21,492 nucleotides of DNA. Origin: JAPLDB01 sp964356415 (lineage in GTDB: Bacteria > Bacteroidota > Bacteroidia > AKYH767-A > 2013-40CM-41-45). Both the position numbers and the translations under genes were made by a program. The notes under the pieces were generated by a model. It saw only the letters and a list, made by a program, of their open reading frames with translations. It was not told the origin of the DNA and did not search any database. Position 1 is the stretch's first letter; each line of letters starts with the position of its first letter. The stretch spans positions 1 through 21,492 of the forward strand of contig CAYHHK010000068.1 of NCBI GenBank assembly GCA_964356415.1. The letters are read 5' to 3'. Shown here piece by piece: positions 7,674 through 14,195 of this stretch.

Positions 7674-8669
7674 ATGAAAGGAGTAAAAGTAATTTTTGTT
7701 GCCGCGTTTGTTATCTCTGTGAAATTGACTAGCGCGCAGGGAATACCTGGCAGCAAAGACCATCCATTAATCACCCGCTACCCTGGTAGTGTAATTGAAT
7801 ATTACGAAGAACAAAATTTTACTCCGTATGCCATTGCAATAGGTGGAGTAACAGGATACAAGAAAATTGACCTTTGGAAAAACATTGAAGGCAAACGTAC
7901 ACGCATTTACTACTTATTAAAAGGGGAAGTAACATTGACTGAAATTTATGGTAACTATAGGCAGGCCATGGAAAAAGCAGGATTTGCATTTCTTGCAAAA
8001 GGCATTGATGATAAAAACAATGTAAGCAAGGAAGTGGGTGGGGCCACATTCCTGAATGTATTCTATGAGAAGAATCCGTATCCCGCAAGCAAAAACATCA
8101 ACCTTCTTAAAGGTTCTTCCACTTCTGGTGGCACCTGTTATCTGGCAGGGCATCTTGAAAAAAACGGGAGAAGTGTATATATTGTCCTTACAGGAAAACA
8201 ATACATGGCAAATGAAAAAGTTTTTCTGCTTGATGTGATTGAAGAAACAACAATGAAAGTTGACTTAATAAAAGTAAATGCCAATGAAATGCAGAAAGAG
8301 CTAAAGGCGAATGGCAAAATCGCACTTTATGGAATTTATTTTGATTTCGACAAGGCGAACATTAAGCCCGAATCAGAGCCGGTACTTATTGAAATCTCAA
8401 AACTTTTAAAGGAAAATCCAACACTAAATTTATATGTTGTAGGACACACTGATATGAAAGGTTCCTTTGCATACAATACTACACTTTCTAAAAATCGTGC
8501 AGTGGCGGTTGTCAATGAGTTGGAAAAAAAATACGCCATTTCATCTTCTCGGTTAATTGGTGAAGGAGTTGGTTCGCTGGCCCCAGTTTCAACCAATGAA
8601 ACCGAAGAGGGCAGAAAACAGAACCGACGTGTAGAATTGGTTGAAAATATATTGTCAGAGCAAAAATAA
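7674..8669 (+). CDS. OmpA-family outer-membrane/peptidoglycan-binding protein with DUF4892-like N-terminus
   Basis: A 331-residue protein with a signal peptide ending 'TSAQG' (cleavage near residue 22). Residues 28-205 form a domain with 'DHPLITRYPGSVIEYYE' and 'YGNYRQAMEKAGFAFL', resembling DUF4892. Residues 221-327 are an OmpA_C domain: 'IYFDFDKANIKPES', 'VVGHTDMKGS' with Asp260, and 'GRKQNRRVELV'. The domain should bind diaminopimelate in peptidoglycan from the periplasmic side, and no membrane beta-barrel is present. A TAAATTTA box at 7654-7661 could give a separate promoter, but the short gap allows read-through from the lipoprotein gene. Detectable similarity to the DUF1761 gene begins at the stop codon, so the very end of this gene may be a recombination boundary. 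Confidence 0.9.
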   Translation: MKGVKVIFVAAFVISVKLTSAQGIPGSKDHPLITRYPGSVIEYYEEQNFTPYAIAIGGVTGYKKIDLWKNIEGKRTRIYYLLKGEVTLTEIYGNYRQAMEKAGFAFLAKGIDDKNNVSKEVGGATFLNVFYEKNPYPASKNINLLKGSSTSGGTCYLAGHLEKNGRSVYIVLTGKQYMANEKVFLLDVIEETTMKVDLIKVNANEMQKELKANGKIALYGIYFDFDKANIKPESEPVLIEISKLLKENPTLNLYVVGHTDMKGSFAYNTTLSKNRAVAVVNELEKKYAISSSRLIGEGVGSLAPVSTNETEEGRKQNRRVELVENILSEQK

Positions 8670-8670
8670 A

Positions 8671-8874
8671 GGGAATGGTGTATGGATTGATAATATTCTA
8701 TACATTGCTTTTCACAATGTTTCTCATGACCAATTTTACCGGGACAGGATGTTGCGTCTCGGCGGCCACAGTTTTCATACGTTTCAGCATGGCTTTGCTC
8801 ATGCTTCAATTCTGACGGGTTTTGTAATTTTCCATGTTTTAGGAACACCTGCATTGTAGGAAGGAAAACCATAA
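8671..8874 (+). pseudogene. Degenerate internal copy of the DUF1761 gene
   Basis: From 'gggaatggt' at 8671 the DNA follows the intact gene from base 11513 onward. In frame it reads GMVYGL-IFYTLLFTMFLMTNFTGTG, matching residues 52-77 of the intact protein. A net deletion of a few bases near 8755 then shifts the frame, after which 'GHSFHTFQHGFAHASILTGFVIFHVLGTPAL' matches residues 84-114. A TAG replaces the next tyrosine codon, and similarity fades about 12 bases later. The 5' third (start, first membrane helix) and the 3' end are absent. It directly abuts the OmpA stop codon. Confidence 0.8.
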
Positions 8875-8880
8875 ATTCTA

Positions 8881-8911
8881 AACCGCGGAGAACCCAAAGA
8901 AGCACGGAGAA
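8881..8911 (+). repeat. AACCGCGGAG...GCACGGAG interspersed repeat unit
   Basis: The sequence AACCGCGGAG-(N10)-GCACGGAGA resembles AACCACAGAGGCACGGGAG at 11814-11832. Each unit lies just downstream of a DUF1761 copy, one dead and one intact. Such AACC-CAGAG-GCACGG strings look like short intergenic repeats; no coding potential is seen. Confidence 0.35.
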
Positions 8912-8918
8912 AATTCTC

Positions 8919-9257
8919 TCACTGCTCATAGCATGTTCCAATGGCTGTTTTCGACCGTGTTAATAATAAGTTTTCTTCAATAAAATTTTTGATAAAGTCA
9001 CCGTCATGTTCACCGATTTCAAAAACTTTATTCAGATTTCTGAAAAACTTACTCCTGCAGAACTTGTCTGTGAAATTCATACGTGCTTCGAAGCATTTGA
9101 AAATATCATCGACATAAGGAAGTGAAACACCCGCATTTAAGCTGTACACCGGAGGCATGAAAAAACTCCTGACGACATCAGATAAAATCCGGTTGCGGTT
9201 ATTAATATTAACTTTCAATCTGTATCCAAGGAAACCGAACTGCAACCTTATGCCCAT
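8919..9257 (-). CDS. Uncertain minus-strand frame, possibly a methyltransferase fragment
   Basis: A 112-codon open frame on the minus strand starts with 'MGIRLQFGFLGYRLKV' and contains 'FRNLNKVFEIGEHDGDFIKNFI', which looks like a SAM-binding motif I (compare VFDIGANxGxF in FkbM-type methyltransferases). It then stops, long before a full methyltransferase would be complete. The DNA has no good promoter or partner gene. It may be a 3'-truncated relic or a chance frame; the only support is the motif-like stretch and the length of the opening. Confidence 0.25.
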   Translation of the reverse strand: MGIRLQFGFLGYRLKVNINNRNRILSDVVRSFFMPPVYSLNAGVSLPYVDDIFKCFEARMNFTDKFCRSKFFRNLNKVFEIGEHDGDFIKNFIEENLLLTRSKTAIGTCYEQ

Positions 9258-9531
9258 TTATGACATACTTCTTTGAAATAATCACCTAGCCATCAAACCC
9301 AGGCTATTGGCTGCATAAAATGTACCCGGCAAAGCCCGGATATTGAACGCAAGACAAGCTGGCTTTTCAAAATGCAGAAAACAGTAATTGTGTATGATAA
9401 TAAATAAAATTTATAACTATATGCATATCAATGAATTCGCAGAGTTATTCTCAACAACCGCCTAATGAGAAAATCAAATCAATAATTCCCTGAATGCAAA
9501 CCTGCGTGTTATTTTTAAAAAAAATTCAACT
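9258..9531. other. Gene-poor stretch before the T9SS protein
   Basis: No gene-like frame, RNA or clear hairpin is seen here. A TATTTTTA box at 9510-9517 lies 14 bases before the ATG at 9532 and could serve as the -7 element of that gene. Confidence 0.4.
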
Positions 9532-11079
9532 ATGAAAAAAAATTTACTTCTCACTTGCTTAATTATTTCAGGATTCTTAGCGAATGCGCAATTTTACAAT
9601 TATGTAAACGAAACAAACCTTTCAGGATCCACCTTCAACACATGTATTGCAACCGGCTCAGGTTACGTATTTGCCGGAAGTGCCACCAATTTGGCATTTG
9701 AAAGTCATTTGTTTTTTACCCGCACAACAACTTCAGGAACTGTTCAACAAATGCGGTCCTTCACAGCCGGCGGATACAGTTTCTCCTGTGCGATTCAAAC
9801 TTCAGATGGCAATTTTGCCTATTATGGAGTAGATATTAATAGTTCCACTTTCATTGGATCCCTGGTTCTGCTGAAATTAGATATAGTTGGAAACTACCTC
9901 ATCACAAAAACTTATTCTGATCCGGTTTATTCATTCACCGGAAAAAAAATGGTCCAGGATTCACAGGGCAACTTTTACCTTTTCGCAACTGCATTTAACA
10001 ACCAGACATTTCAAAGCAGCATGTGCCTCCTTGTAACGGACCCGTCAGGAAATATTACAAGTCAAAAGTTATTTAGCCCGGGCTTCAGCATGGATGCCAT
10101 GGATATTATTTCAACAACCGGTAATGGAATATTACTTACCGGTTACGCAAGCAATGGTGCGTCAATTGAAAACATTGTCCTTATAAAACTCAATGCCTCC
10201 CTGAATATTGACTGGTCCAAATGGTTTTCGGATTCAGGAGTACGGTATTTTCATTACGACATAAAAGAGAAATCAAGCGGCAATTTTATTCTTTGCGGAA
10301 GGTATGATGATACCGTTAATCCCTACAGCACATTGATAATGGAGGTCGATAATGCCGGAAATCAGGTTTGGGCAAAAAAATATTCTGCAGTTAATAGCAC
10401 GGAAAATCATGCGTACTCCCTTGTTTTGACTTCATCCGGAGCCGCTGTTGTTGGTGGAGGAATAGATACAGCACCCGGTTTAGGACCGGTTCTGGCCATG
10501 TCTGTAGATGCGGGCAACGGTAACCTGAACTGGTCGAAGGTTATCAATTCAGGTGCAACACAAGAGATCATTTATGAAATGCAACTTACTTCAGGCGGTG
10601 AAATCATCGCCTGTGGCTCCAGAGGCGGGAAGGGGACAATGCATAAAGTGAACGATCTGTTTGATAATTGTGCCGACCAATCCTACCCCGTTGCTGAATC
10701 AGCGGTAACATTAACAGTCAGCCCGATTAACCCGGTCGCTTCAAACGCAGCACTTGTTGCAGGAAACTGGACTGCAACGCCTGTTACGCATACCACAATT
10801 GCTGATGCTTGTTTTGGCATTGGGGTGAATGAACTGAGTACAGATGCAACTTTATTACTCTATCCCAATCCGGTTAAAGACAACATAATTATCAGCAGTG
10901 AATTGGCTGTCGCGGAAATTAAAGTGTTTGATGCAATGGGAAAATTGGTACTTGATCTACGGGAATTGAATACAGGTGAGATTAAAATAAATACTTCCGC
11001 CTTTAAAAATGGAATTTACAGCATACAATTGGTATCTGATAAAAAAATTATCACAGCGAAATTTACAAGGGTAGATTAG
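9532..11079 (+). CDS. T9SS-sorted secreted protein with repeat (propeller-like) region
   Basis: A 515-residue protein. Residues 1-20 are a signal peptide ending 'ANAQ'. Residues 25-380 contain repeating units of about 50 residues of the form 'G-GFILxGxx------VxLIKLDxxGNxxWSKxY' (for example 'NFILCGRYDD', 'MEVDNAGNQVWAKKY', 'VDAGNGNLNWSKV'), which suggests a beta-propeller. A type A T9SS sorting domain starts near residue 439 with 'LLLYPNPVKDN', then 'IKVFDAMGKLV', 'INTSAFKNGIYSIQL' and a short basic end. It should cross the inner membrane by Sec and the outer membrane by T9SS and be released or attached at the surface. No catalytic motif is visible, and the ligand is unknown. It stands alone, with no operon partner. 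Confidence 0.9.
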   Translation: MKKNLLLTCLIISGFLANAQFYNYVNETNLSGSTFNTCIATGSGYVFAGSATNLAFESHLFFTRTTTSGTVQQMRSFTAGGYSFSCAIQTSDGNFAYYGVDINSSTFIGSLVLLKLDIVGNYLITKTYSDPVYSFTGKKMVQDSQGNFYLFATAFNNQTFQSSMCLLVTDPSGNITSQKLFSPGFSMDAMDIISTTGNGILLTGYASNGASIENIVLIKLNASLNIDWSKWFSDSGVRYFHYDIKEKSSGNFILCGRYDDTVNPYSTLIMEVDNAGNQVWAKKYSAVNSTENHAYSLVLTSSGAAVVGGGIDTAPGLGPVLAMSVDAGNGNLNWSKVINSGATQEIIYEMQLTSGGEIIACGSRGGKGTMHKVNDLFDNCADQSYPVAESAVTLTVSPINPVASNAALVAGNWTATPVTHTTIADACFGIGVNELSTDATLLLYPNPVKDNIIISSELAVAEIKVFDAMGKLVLDLRELNTGEIKINTSAFKNGIYSIQLVSDKKIITAKFTRVD

Positions 11080-11314
11080 CCCGGCTGAATAACTTTACAA
11101 AATATACCGGGTCAAATTTACGAGGCTCTTAAACACAGTTTAAACCCGAGGATTGCATTGATCTGTATATGGCATTGAACGCATTTTCGTCTTCCAACTG
11201 TTCACTTATTGTTAATAGATTGAATGCGGCATCAGATATTCATCATTTTATGCAGGATTGACATGAGATAGAAAATGTTAACAACAAAGAAATTTTTCAT
11301 ATCAAATATTGTTT

Positions 11315-11322
11315 TAAGTTTG
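11315..11322 (+). promoter_or_regulatory. Putative -7 box of the DUF1761 gene
   Basis: TAAGTTTG matches TAnnTTTG exactly and ends 28 bases before the ATG at 11351. A matching -33 TTTG was not found. The rest of the 271-base gap from 11080 shows nothing I can name. Confidence 0.35.
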
Positions 11323-11350
11323 ACTCAAATTTAACCCTCACAAAAAAACT

Positions 11351-11788
11351 ATGGAAGAAATGCAAATGAACTGGGCGGCATTCGCAGTAGCGGTTGTGGC
11401 ACAAATAGTAATCGGGTACATCTGGTTTCACCCGAAAGTAATGGGAACAATGTGGGCGAAGGCCATCGGTATTTCCGTTGAAGACATGAAGCCGAAAAAT
11501 CCGGGAATGGTATATGGGTTAACGATCCTCTATACCTTGCTGTTTACTATGTTTCTCATGACCAACGTAACTGGTCCGGGGCAGGATGTTGCACCGGACG
11601 GCCACAGCTATCATACCTTTCAGCATGGAGTTGCGCATGCTTTAATTCTTACAGGTTTTGTAATTCTTCCTGTTTTGGGAACGCCTGCATTGTATGAGGG
11701 CAAAACAAAAGGATGGATGATTGTTCAGGTTGGATACTGGCTTGTGCGATTGATCGTTGCTGCGGGTATATTAAGCATGTGGAGATAA
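11351..11788 (+). CDS. DUF1761 family membrane protein
   Basis: A 145-residue protein with four predicted membrane helices at about residues 8-27, 53-72, 92-112 and 120-142. 'MNWAAFAVAVVAQIVIGYIWFHPKVMGTMW' is the family's N-terminal signature. A histidine-rich stretch (His85, His88, His92, His96 in 'GHSYHTFQHGVAHA') runs into helix 3 and could coordinate a metal, which is inference only. The function of the family is not established. The ATG at 11351 is chosen because the signature starts within six residues of it. A broken copy of the middle of this gene lies 2.7 kb upstream, directly after the OmpA gene. Confidence 0.9.
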   Translation: MEEMQMNWAAFAVAVVAQIVIGYIWFHPKVMGTMWAKAIGISVEDMKPKNPGMVYGLTILYTLLFTMFLMTNVTGPGQDVAPDGHSYHTFQHGVAHALILTGFVILPVLGTPALYEGKTKGWMIVQVGYWLVRLIVAAGILSMWR

Positions 11789-11813
11789 ATTAGCTGAGCA
11801 GCCACAAGAACTT

Positions 11814-11832
11814 AACCACAGAGGCACGGGAG
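11814..11832 (+). repeat. AACCACAGAGGCACGGGAG repeat unit
   Basis: Related to the unit at 8881-8911 and, like it, located just 3' of a DUF1761 sequence. The rest of the gap up to ybeY (to 12033) shows no gene. Confidence 0.35.
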
Positions 11833-12020
11833 TATGCGTCAAAATAAAGGACGGCCAATGTTGACATGAAGTGTTTTCTTTATGTCTCACAATCTCTGAC
11901 TGAAATAGCACTGGGGATAAAATGGGAAAGTGCTAAGGTGATAGTCAATGCCGCCCTTCATGAAATTCTAACAATGGGATCAGTGACGGCATTGAGTTAA
12001 AGGCGTGTTTTCATTTCAAC

Positions 12021-12028
12021 TATCTTTA
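12021..12028 (+). promoter_or_regulatory. Putative -7 box of ybeY
   Basis: TATCTTTA differs from TAnnTTTG in one base. It lies only five bases before the GTG start, implying a leaderless or nearly leaderless message, as for the response regulator at 6328. Confidence 0.35.
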
Positions 12029-12033
12029 CATCC

Positions 12034-12468
12034 GTGAGTAAAATATCATCTATACTATTTTTTAAGGAAGACATCTCCTTTCGCCTTATGAAACCGGAAG
12101 CCCTGAAAAAATGGATACTGCTTGCTTTCAAAGAGAATGAAACGGCAGTCCTCGGCATCAATTATATTTTTTGCAGCGATAAGTATCTTTTGAAGCTGAA
12201 TAAAGAATACCTTGGTCATAACTATTTCACCGACATTATCACTTTTGATAATTCAAAAGAAAAGGGAACAGCGGAAGCTGATGTTTTTATTTCGTCGGAT
12301 CGTGTGATGGCCAATGCAAAAAAATTCAAGAGCACCTTCCGGGATGAACTTCACAGAGTCATGATTCACGGCGCTTTGCATTTGATGGGTTATGATGACA
12401 AAACTCCAAAGGCAGAAAAGGCCATGCGACAGGCCGAAGAATACTGGCTCCGCAAGAGGAGTTTTTGA
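12034..12468 (+). CDS. ybeY: Endoribonuclease YbeY (rRNA maturation factor)
   Basis: A 144-residue protein. YbeY is a metal-dependent endoribonuclease acting in 16S rRNA 3'-end maturation and ribosome quality control. The signature 'HGALHLMGYDDKT' starts at His112: His112 and His116 are two of the metal ligands, and the position usually holding the third histidine (GYDH) is Asp122, a change I associate with Bacteroidota members ('GYxDKT'). 'YLGHNYFTDIITFDN' and 'ADVFIS' are the other family motifs. The start is taken as GTG at 12034 because 'ILFFKEDISFRL' near the N-terminus fits the family and the next ATG (codon 19) would remove it. The gene stands alone. The 225 bases after it hold only a weak frame that I do not accept. 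Confidence 0.92.
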   Translation: MSKISSILFFKEDISFRLMKPEALKKWILLAFKENETAVLGINYIFCSDKYLLKLNKEYLGHNYFTDIITFDNSKEKGTAEADVFISSDRVMANAKKFKSTFRDELHRVMIHGALHLMGYDDKTPKAEKAMRQAEEYWLRKRSF

Positions 12469-12693
12469 TTGGGGTGATTTTAATGCTTCACTGCACGAAA
12501 AAATTATGAAGCCGCAGGACTTGTACCAATTTTTCGCGCCAATCTTAAATTATATCACAAACTGCGAATGCCCAACAGATACATTGAATCAATATATATT
12601 CAGTCGTTATGAATATGTCATCCCTATTGGCAAAGTCATTAAGTTAAGGATTCCTTGAATATTCTTGCCTTACCTGAGTACTGGCGGCATCAT

Positions 12694-13659
12694 TTAATAA
12701 TAGCCGGAAACAATAAATCCAAACAGAACCCATAGCGCCATTTCATACAACCACAATTTTTTTTTGGCGGAGATAAAATAATAAGCCAGGAATACCGAAA
12801 ACGGAATGGCAAGTTGTGTGAAATGATAGAAGGAAATTTTGGGGAGAAATAGAAAACCGGCGGCAGTGAAAATAAAAAAGAGAAATAAAATTTCCTGCGT
12901 ACTGCGTGCCTTGATGGCATTTCTATAAAAATTTGTGCGCAACCTGATCAATGATAATAGAATCAGCAAAGCCAGGAAGACTGCAAATGCCAGCAACTGA
13001 TTTGTAGCCGCAATACCCTCCTCAATTTTGTGAATTGAAAAGCGGGCAAAAAAGTTTTTGGTTGCTGAACCCAGCGAATCAGTCCAAAAGCCATATACTG
13101 AGATAAAGAAAAATGGCAAACCAAAACCAATGACTGCTATCAGAAATTCCCTGAAACTGAATGATCGCAGGCTGTAAATTGCGTACAACAAGAGAAAAAA
13201 CAAGATGAAGGCAGGAAAGTAGAGCAGCGTCGCAACGGCAATCAGAAAGCTGCTGTCGAAAACAAAAGAGACAGGTTTGTCATTCTTGAAAAGCGAAAAT
13301 GTTTTATCAAGCGCCATAATGATGAGCAGGTTTGAAACCAGCAGTGGATGAAACCGGACAACATCCTTGTGAAAACTCATTAGCACTAAATAGAGAAGCG
13401 CTGGCAAATAAGAATGGCGGTAGATTATTTCATGTTTTACGCTTACATGATTCAGGTATATGGCACCCACGGAAACCAATGCAACGGATATGAGCATTTG
13501 TAAAAATACAGGGATGTGCAAAATGCTGTTGAGCAACAAACTATCGTAAGGAGTATGGGATGCCTCACCGCTGAAAAGCCCTGGTAACCAGAGAATTATA
13601 CATAAAGCCGGGATACTGAAGAGTGCGGCCGGCTGAATGGTTTTAAAGAATCGTATCAT
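12694..13659 (-). CDS. DUF6427 family integral membrane protein
   Basis: A 321-residue, very hydrophobic protein with about eight or nine predicted helices and short polar loops. It begins 'MIRFFKTIQPAALFSIPALCI' and contains 'LVLMSFHKDVVRFHPLLVSNLLIIMAL' and 'LPKISFYHFTQLAIPFSVFLAYYF', a pattern I recognise from the Bacteroidota family DUF6427. The function of the family is unknown. It is transcribed divergently from a 56-residue membrane protein across a 178-base gap. The end of the frame (GFIVSGYY) lies 225 bases from the ybeY stop, and the two genes converge. No catalytic motif is visible. Confidence 0.8.
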   Translation of the reverse strand: MIRFFKTIQPAALFSIPALCIILWLPGLFSGEASHTPYDSLLLNSILHIPVFLQMLISVALVSVGAIYLNHVSVKHEIIYRHSYLPALLYLVLMSFHKDVVRFHPLLVSNLLIIMALDKTFSLFKNDKPVSFVFDSSFLIAVATLLYFPAFILFFLLLYAIYSLRSFSFREFLIAVIGFGLPFFFISVYGFWTDSLGSATKNFFARFSIHKIEEGIAATNQLLAFAVFLALLILLSLIRLRTNFYRNAIKARSTQEILFLFFIFTAAGFLFLPKISFYHFTQLAIPFSVFLAYYFISAKKKLWLYEMALWVLFGFIVSGYY

Positions 13660-13807
13660 TCGTCAACAAACCAACAGGAATTTTTTCAATATTGGTACCA
13701 ACCGTGAAGCTCTTTTTCAACCGTTTCCCACTTCCTGAAAGGCATTATTGCATTTTCAAGATGTGAGGAAATCCCTTAAAAATAGTTTTACCGTCTGAGG
13801 ATTTTTC

Positions 13808-13815
13808 TATTTTTG
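13808..13815 (+). promoter_or_regulatory. Putative -7 box of the 56-residue membrane protein gene
   Basis: TATTTTTG matches TAnnTTTG exactly and is followed by CACC and an A-rich leader of about 20 bases before the ATG at 13838. A TTTT run at 13786-13789 could act as a weak -33 element, 18 bases upstream. Confidence 0.45.
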
Positions 13816-13837
13816 CACCAACAAAAAAACAACAACT

Positions 13838-14008
13838 ATGTGGACTAGTTTCTGGAATGCAATTGGCAATTTTTTTCAGTTTATCTTCGAAATCATGAAT
13901 GCAGTATCGCCATGGTGGAATAAACTGCTGATCGTTATTGGCTTCGTAGCCTTTTTTATCTGGCTGAATTACATGAACAAGCATAAAGACATGGAGAAGT
14001 TCGACTAA
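13838..14008 (+). CDS. Small single-pass membrane protein (56 residues)
   Basis: ATG at 13838 to TAA at 14006-14008. The protein begins 'MWTSFWNAIGNFFQFIFEIM', has an amphipathic aromatic N-terminus, then 'PWWNKLLIVIGFVAFFIWL' as a membrane helix, and ends in a charged tail 'NYMNKHKDMEKFD'. It has an exact -7 box upstream and a hairpin with a T-run downstream, so it looks like a complete small transcription unit. It resembles small tryptophan-rich Bacteroidota membrane proteins of the DUF6341 kind, which I recall being encoded near DUF6427 genes; that assignment is from memory and uncertain. A role together with the divergent DUF6427 protein is inference from position. Confidence 0.7.
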   Translation: MWTSFWNAIGNFFQFIFEIMNAVSPWWNKLLIVIGFVAFFIWLNYMNKHKDMEKFD

Positions 14009-14031
14009 ATGAATTTGATATTATTTAGAAG

Positions 14032-14063
14032 TCCTGCTCGTCTACGGATCGGCAGGATTTTTT
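14032..14063 (+). terminator. Rho-independent-type terminator after the 56-residue gene
   Basis: Stem TCCTGC (14032-14037) pairs with GCAGGA (14052-14057) across a 14-base loop, followed immediately by six T's and then ATT. It begins 24 bases after the stop codon. Confidence 0.6.
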
Positions 14064-14078
14064 ATTACCCCGCCGAAG

Positions 14079-14137
14079 TACGAATGAAATACTAAAATAC
14101 TAATTACGAATTCAATACGAATGTACTAATTACGAAT
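14079..14137 (+). repeat. Clustered TACGAAT repeats upstream of asnS
   Basis: TACGAAT occurs at 14079, 14105, 14116 and 14131. The longer unit TACTAATTACGAAT is repeated exactly at 14098-14111 and 14124-14137, 26 bases apart. Below it, CAACCAAT-like strings run to the asnS start. No coding potential is seen. It may be an interspersed intergenic repeat or a regulatory array for asnS. Confidence 0.55.
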
Positions 14138-14195
14138 AGTGCCGGCTGCTAACCAATCAACCATTCACCTTTTCAACCAATAAACCTCTCAACCA

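Noticed and set aside
8641..8859. 72-codon plus-strand frame as an independent gene
   Set aside because: Its second half is the shifted frame of the DUF1761 copy, and its first part is out-of-frame OmpA and relic DNA, so it is part of a pseudogene.
8336..8941. 201-codon minus-strand frame
   Set aside because: It is antisense to the OmpA domain and the DUF1761 relic. The plus-strand motifs are unmistakable, and the minus translation resembles nothing.
12392..12658. 88-codon plus-strand frame overlapping the end of ybeY
   Set aside because: The first third is out-of-frame ybeY and the rest has no family likeness, promoter or start of its own.
13745..13984. 79-codon minus-strand frame
   Set aside because: It is the antisense shadow of the 56-residue membrane protein, which has a promoter, membrane helix and terminator on the plus strand.
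14031..14066. Possible tRNA or small RNA gene
   Set aside because: It folds only as a simple hairpin with a T-run; no cloverleaf arms or anticodon loop can be drawn.
14079..14137. CRISPR-like array
   Set aside because: The units are 7-14 bases with irregular, very short spacing and no cas genes nearby.
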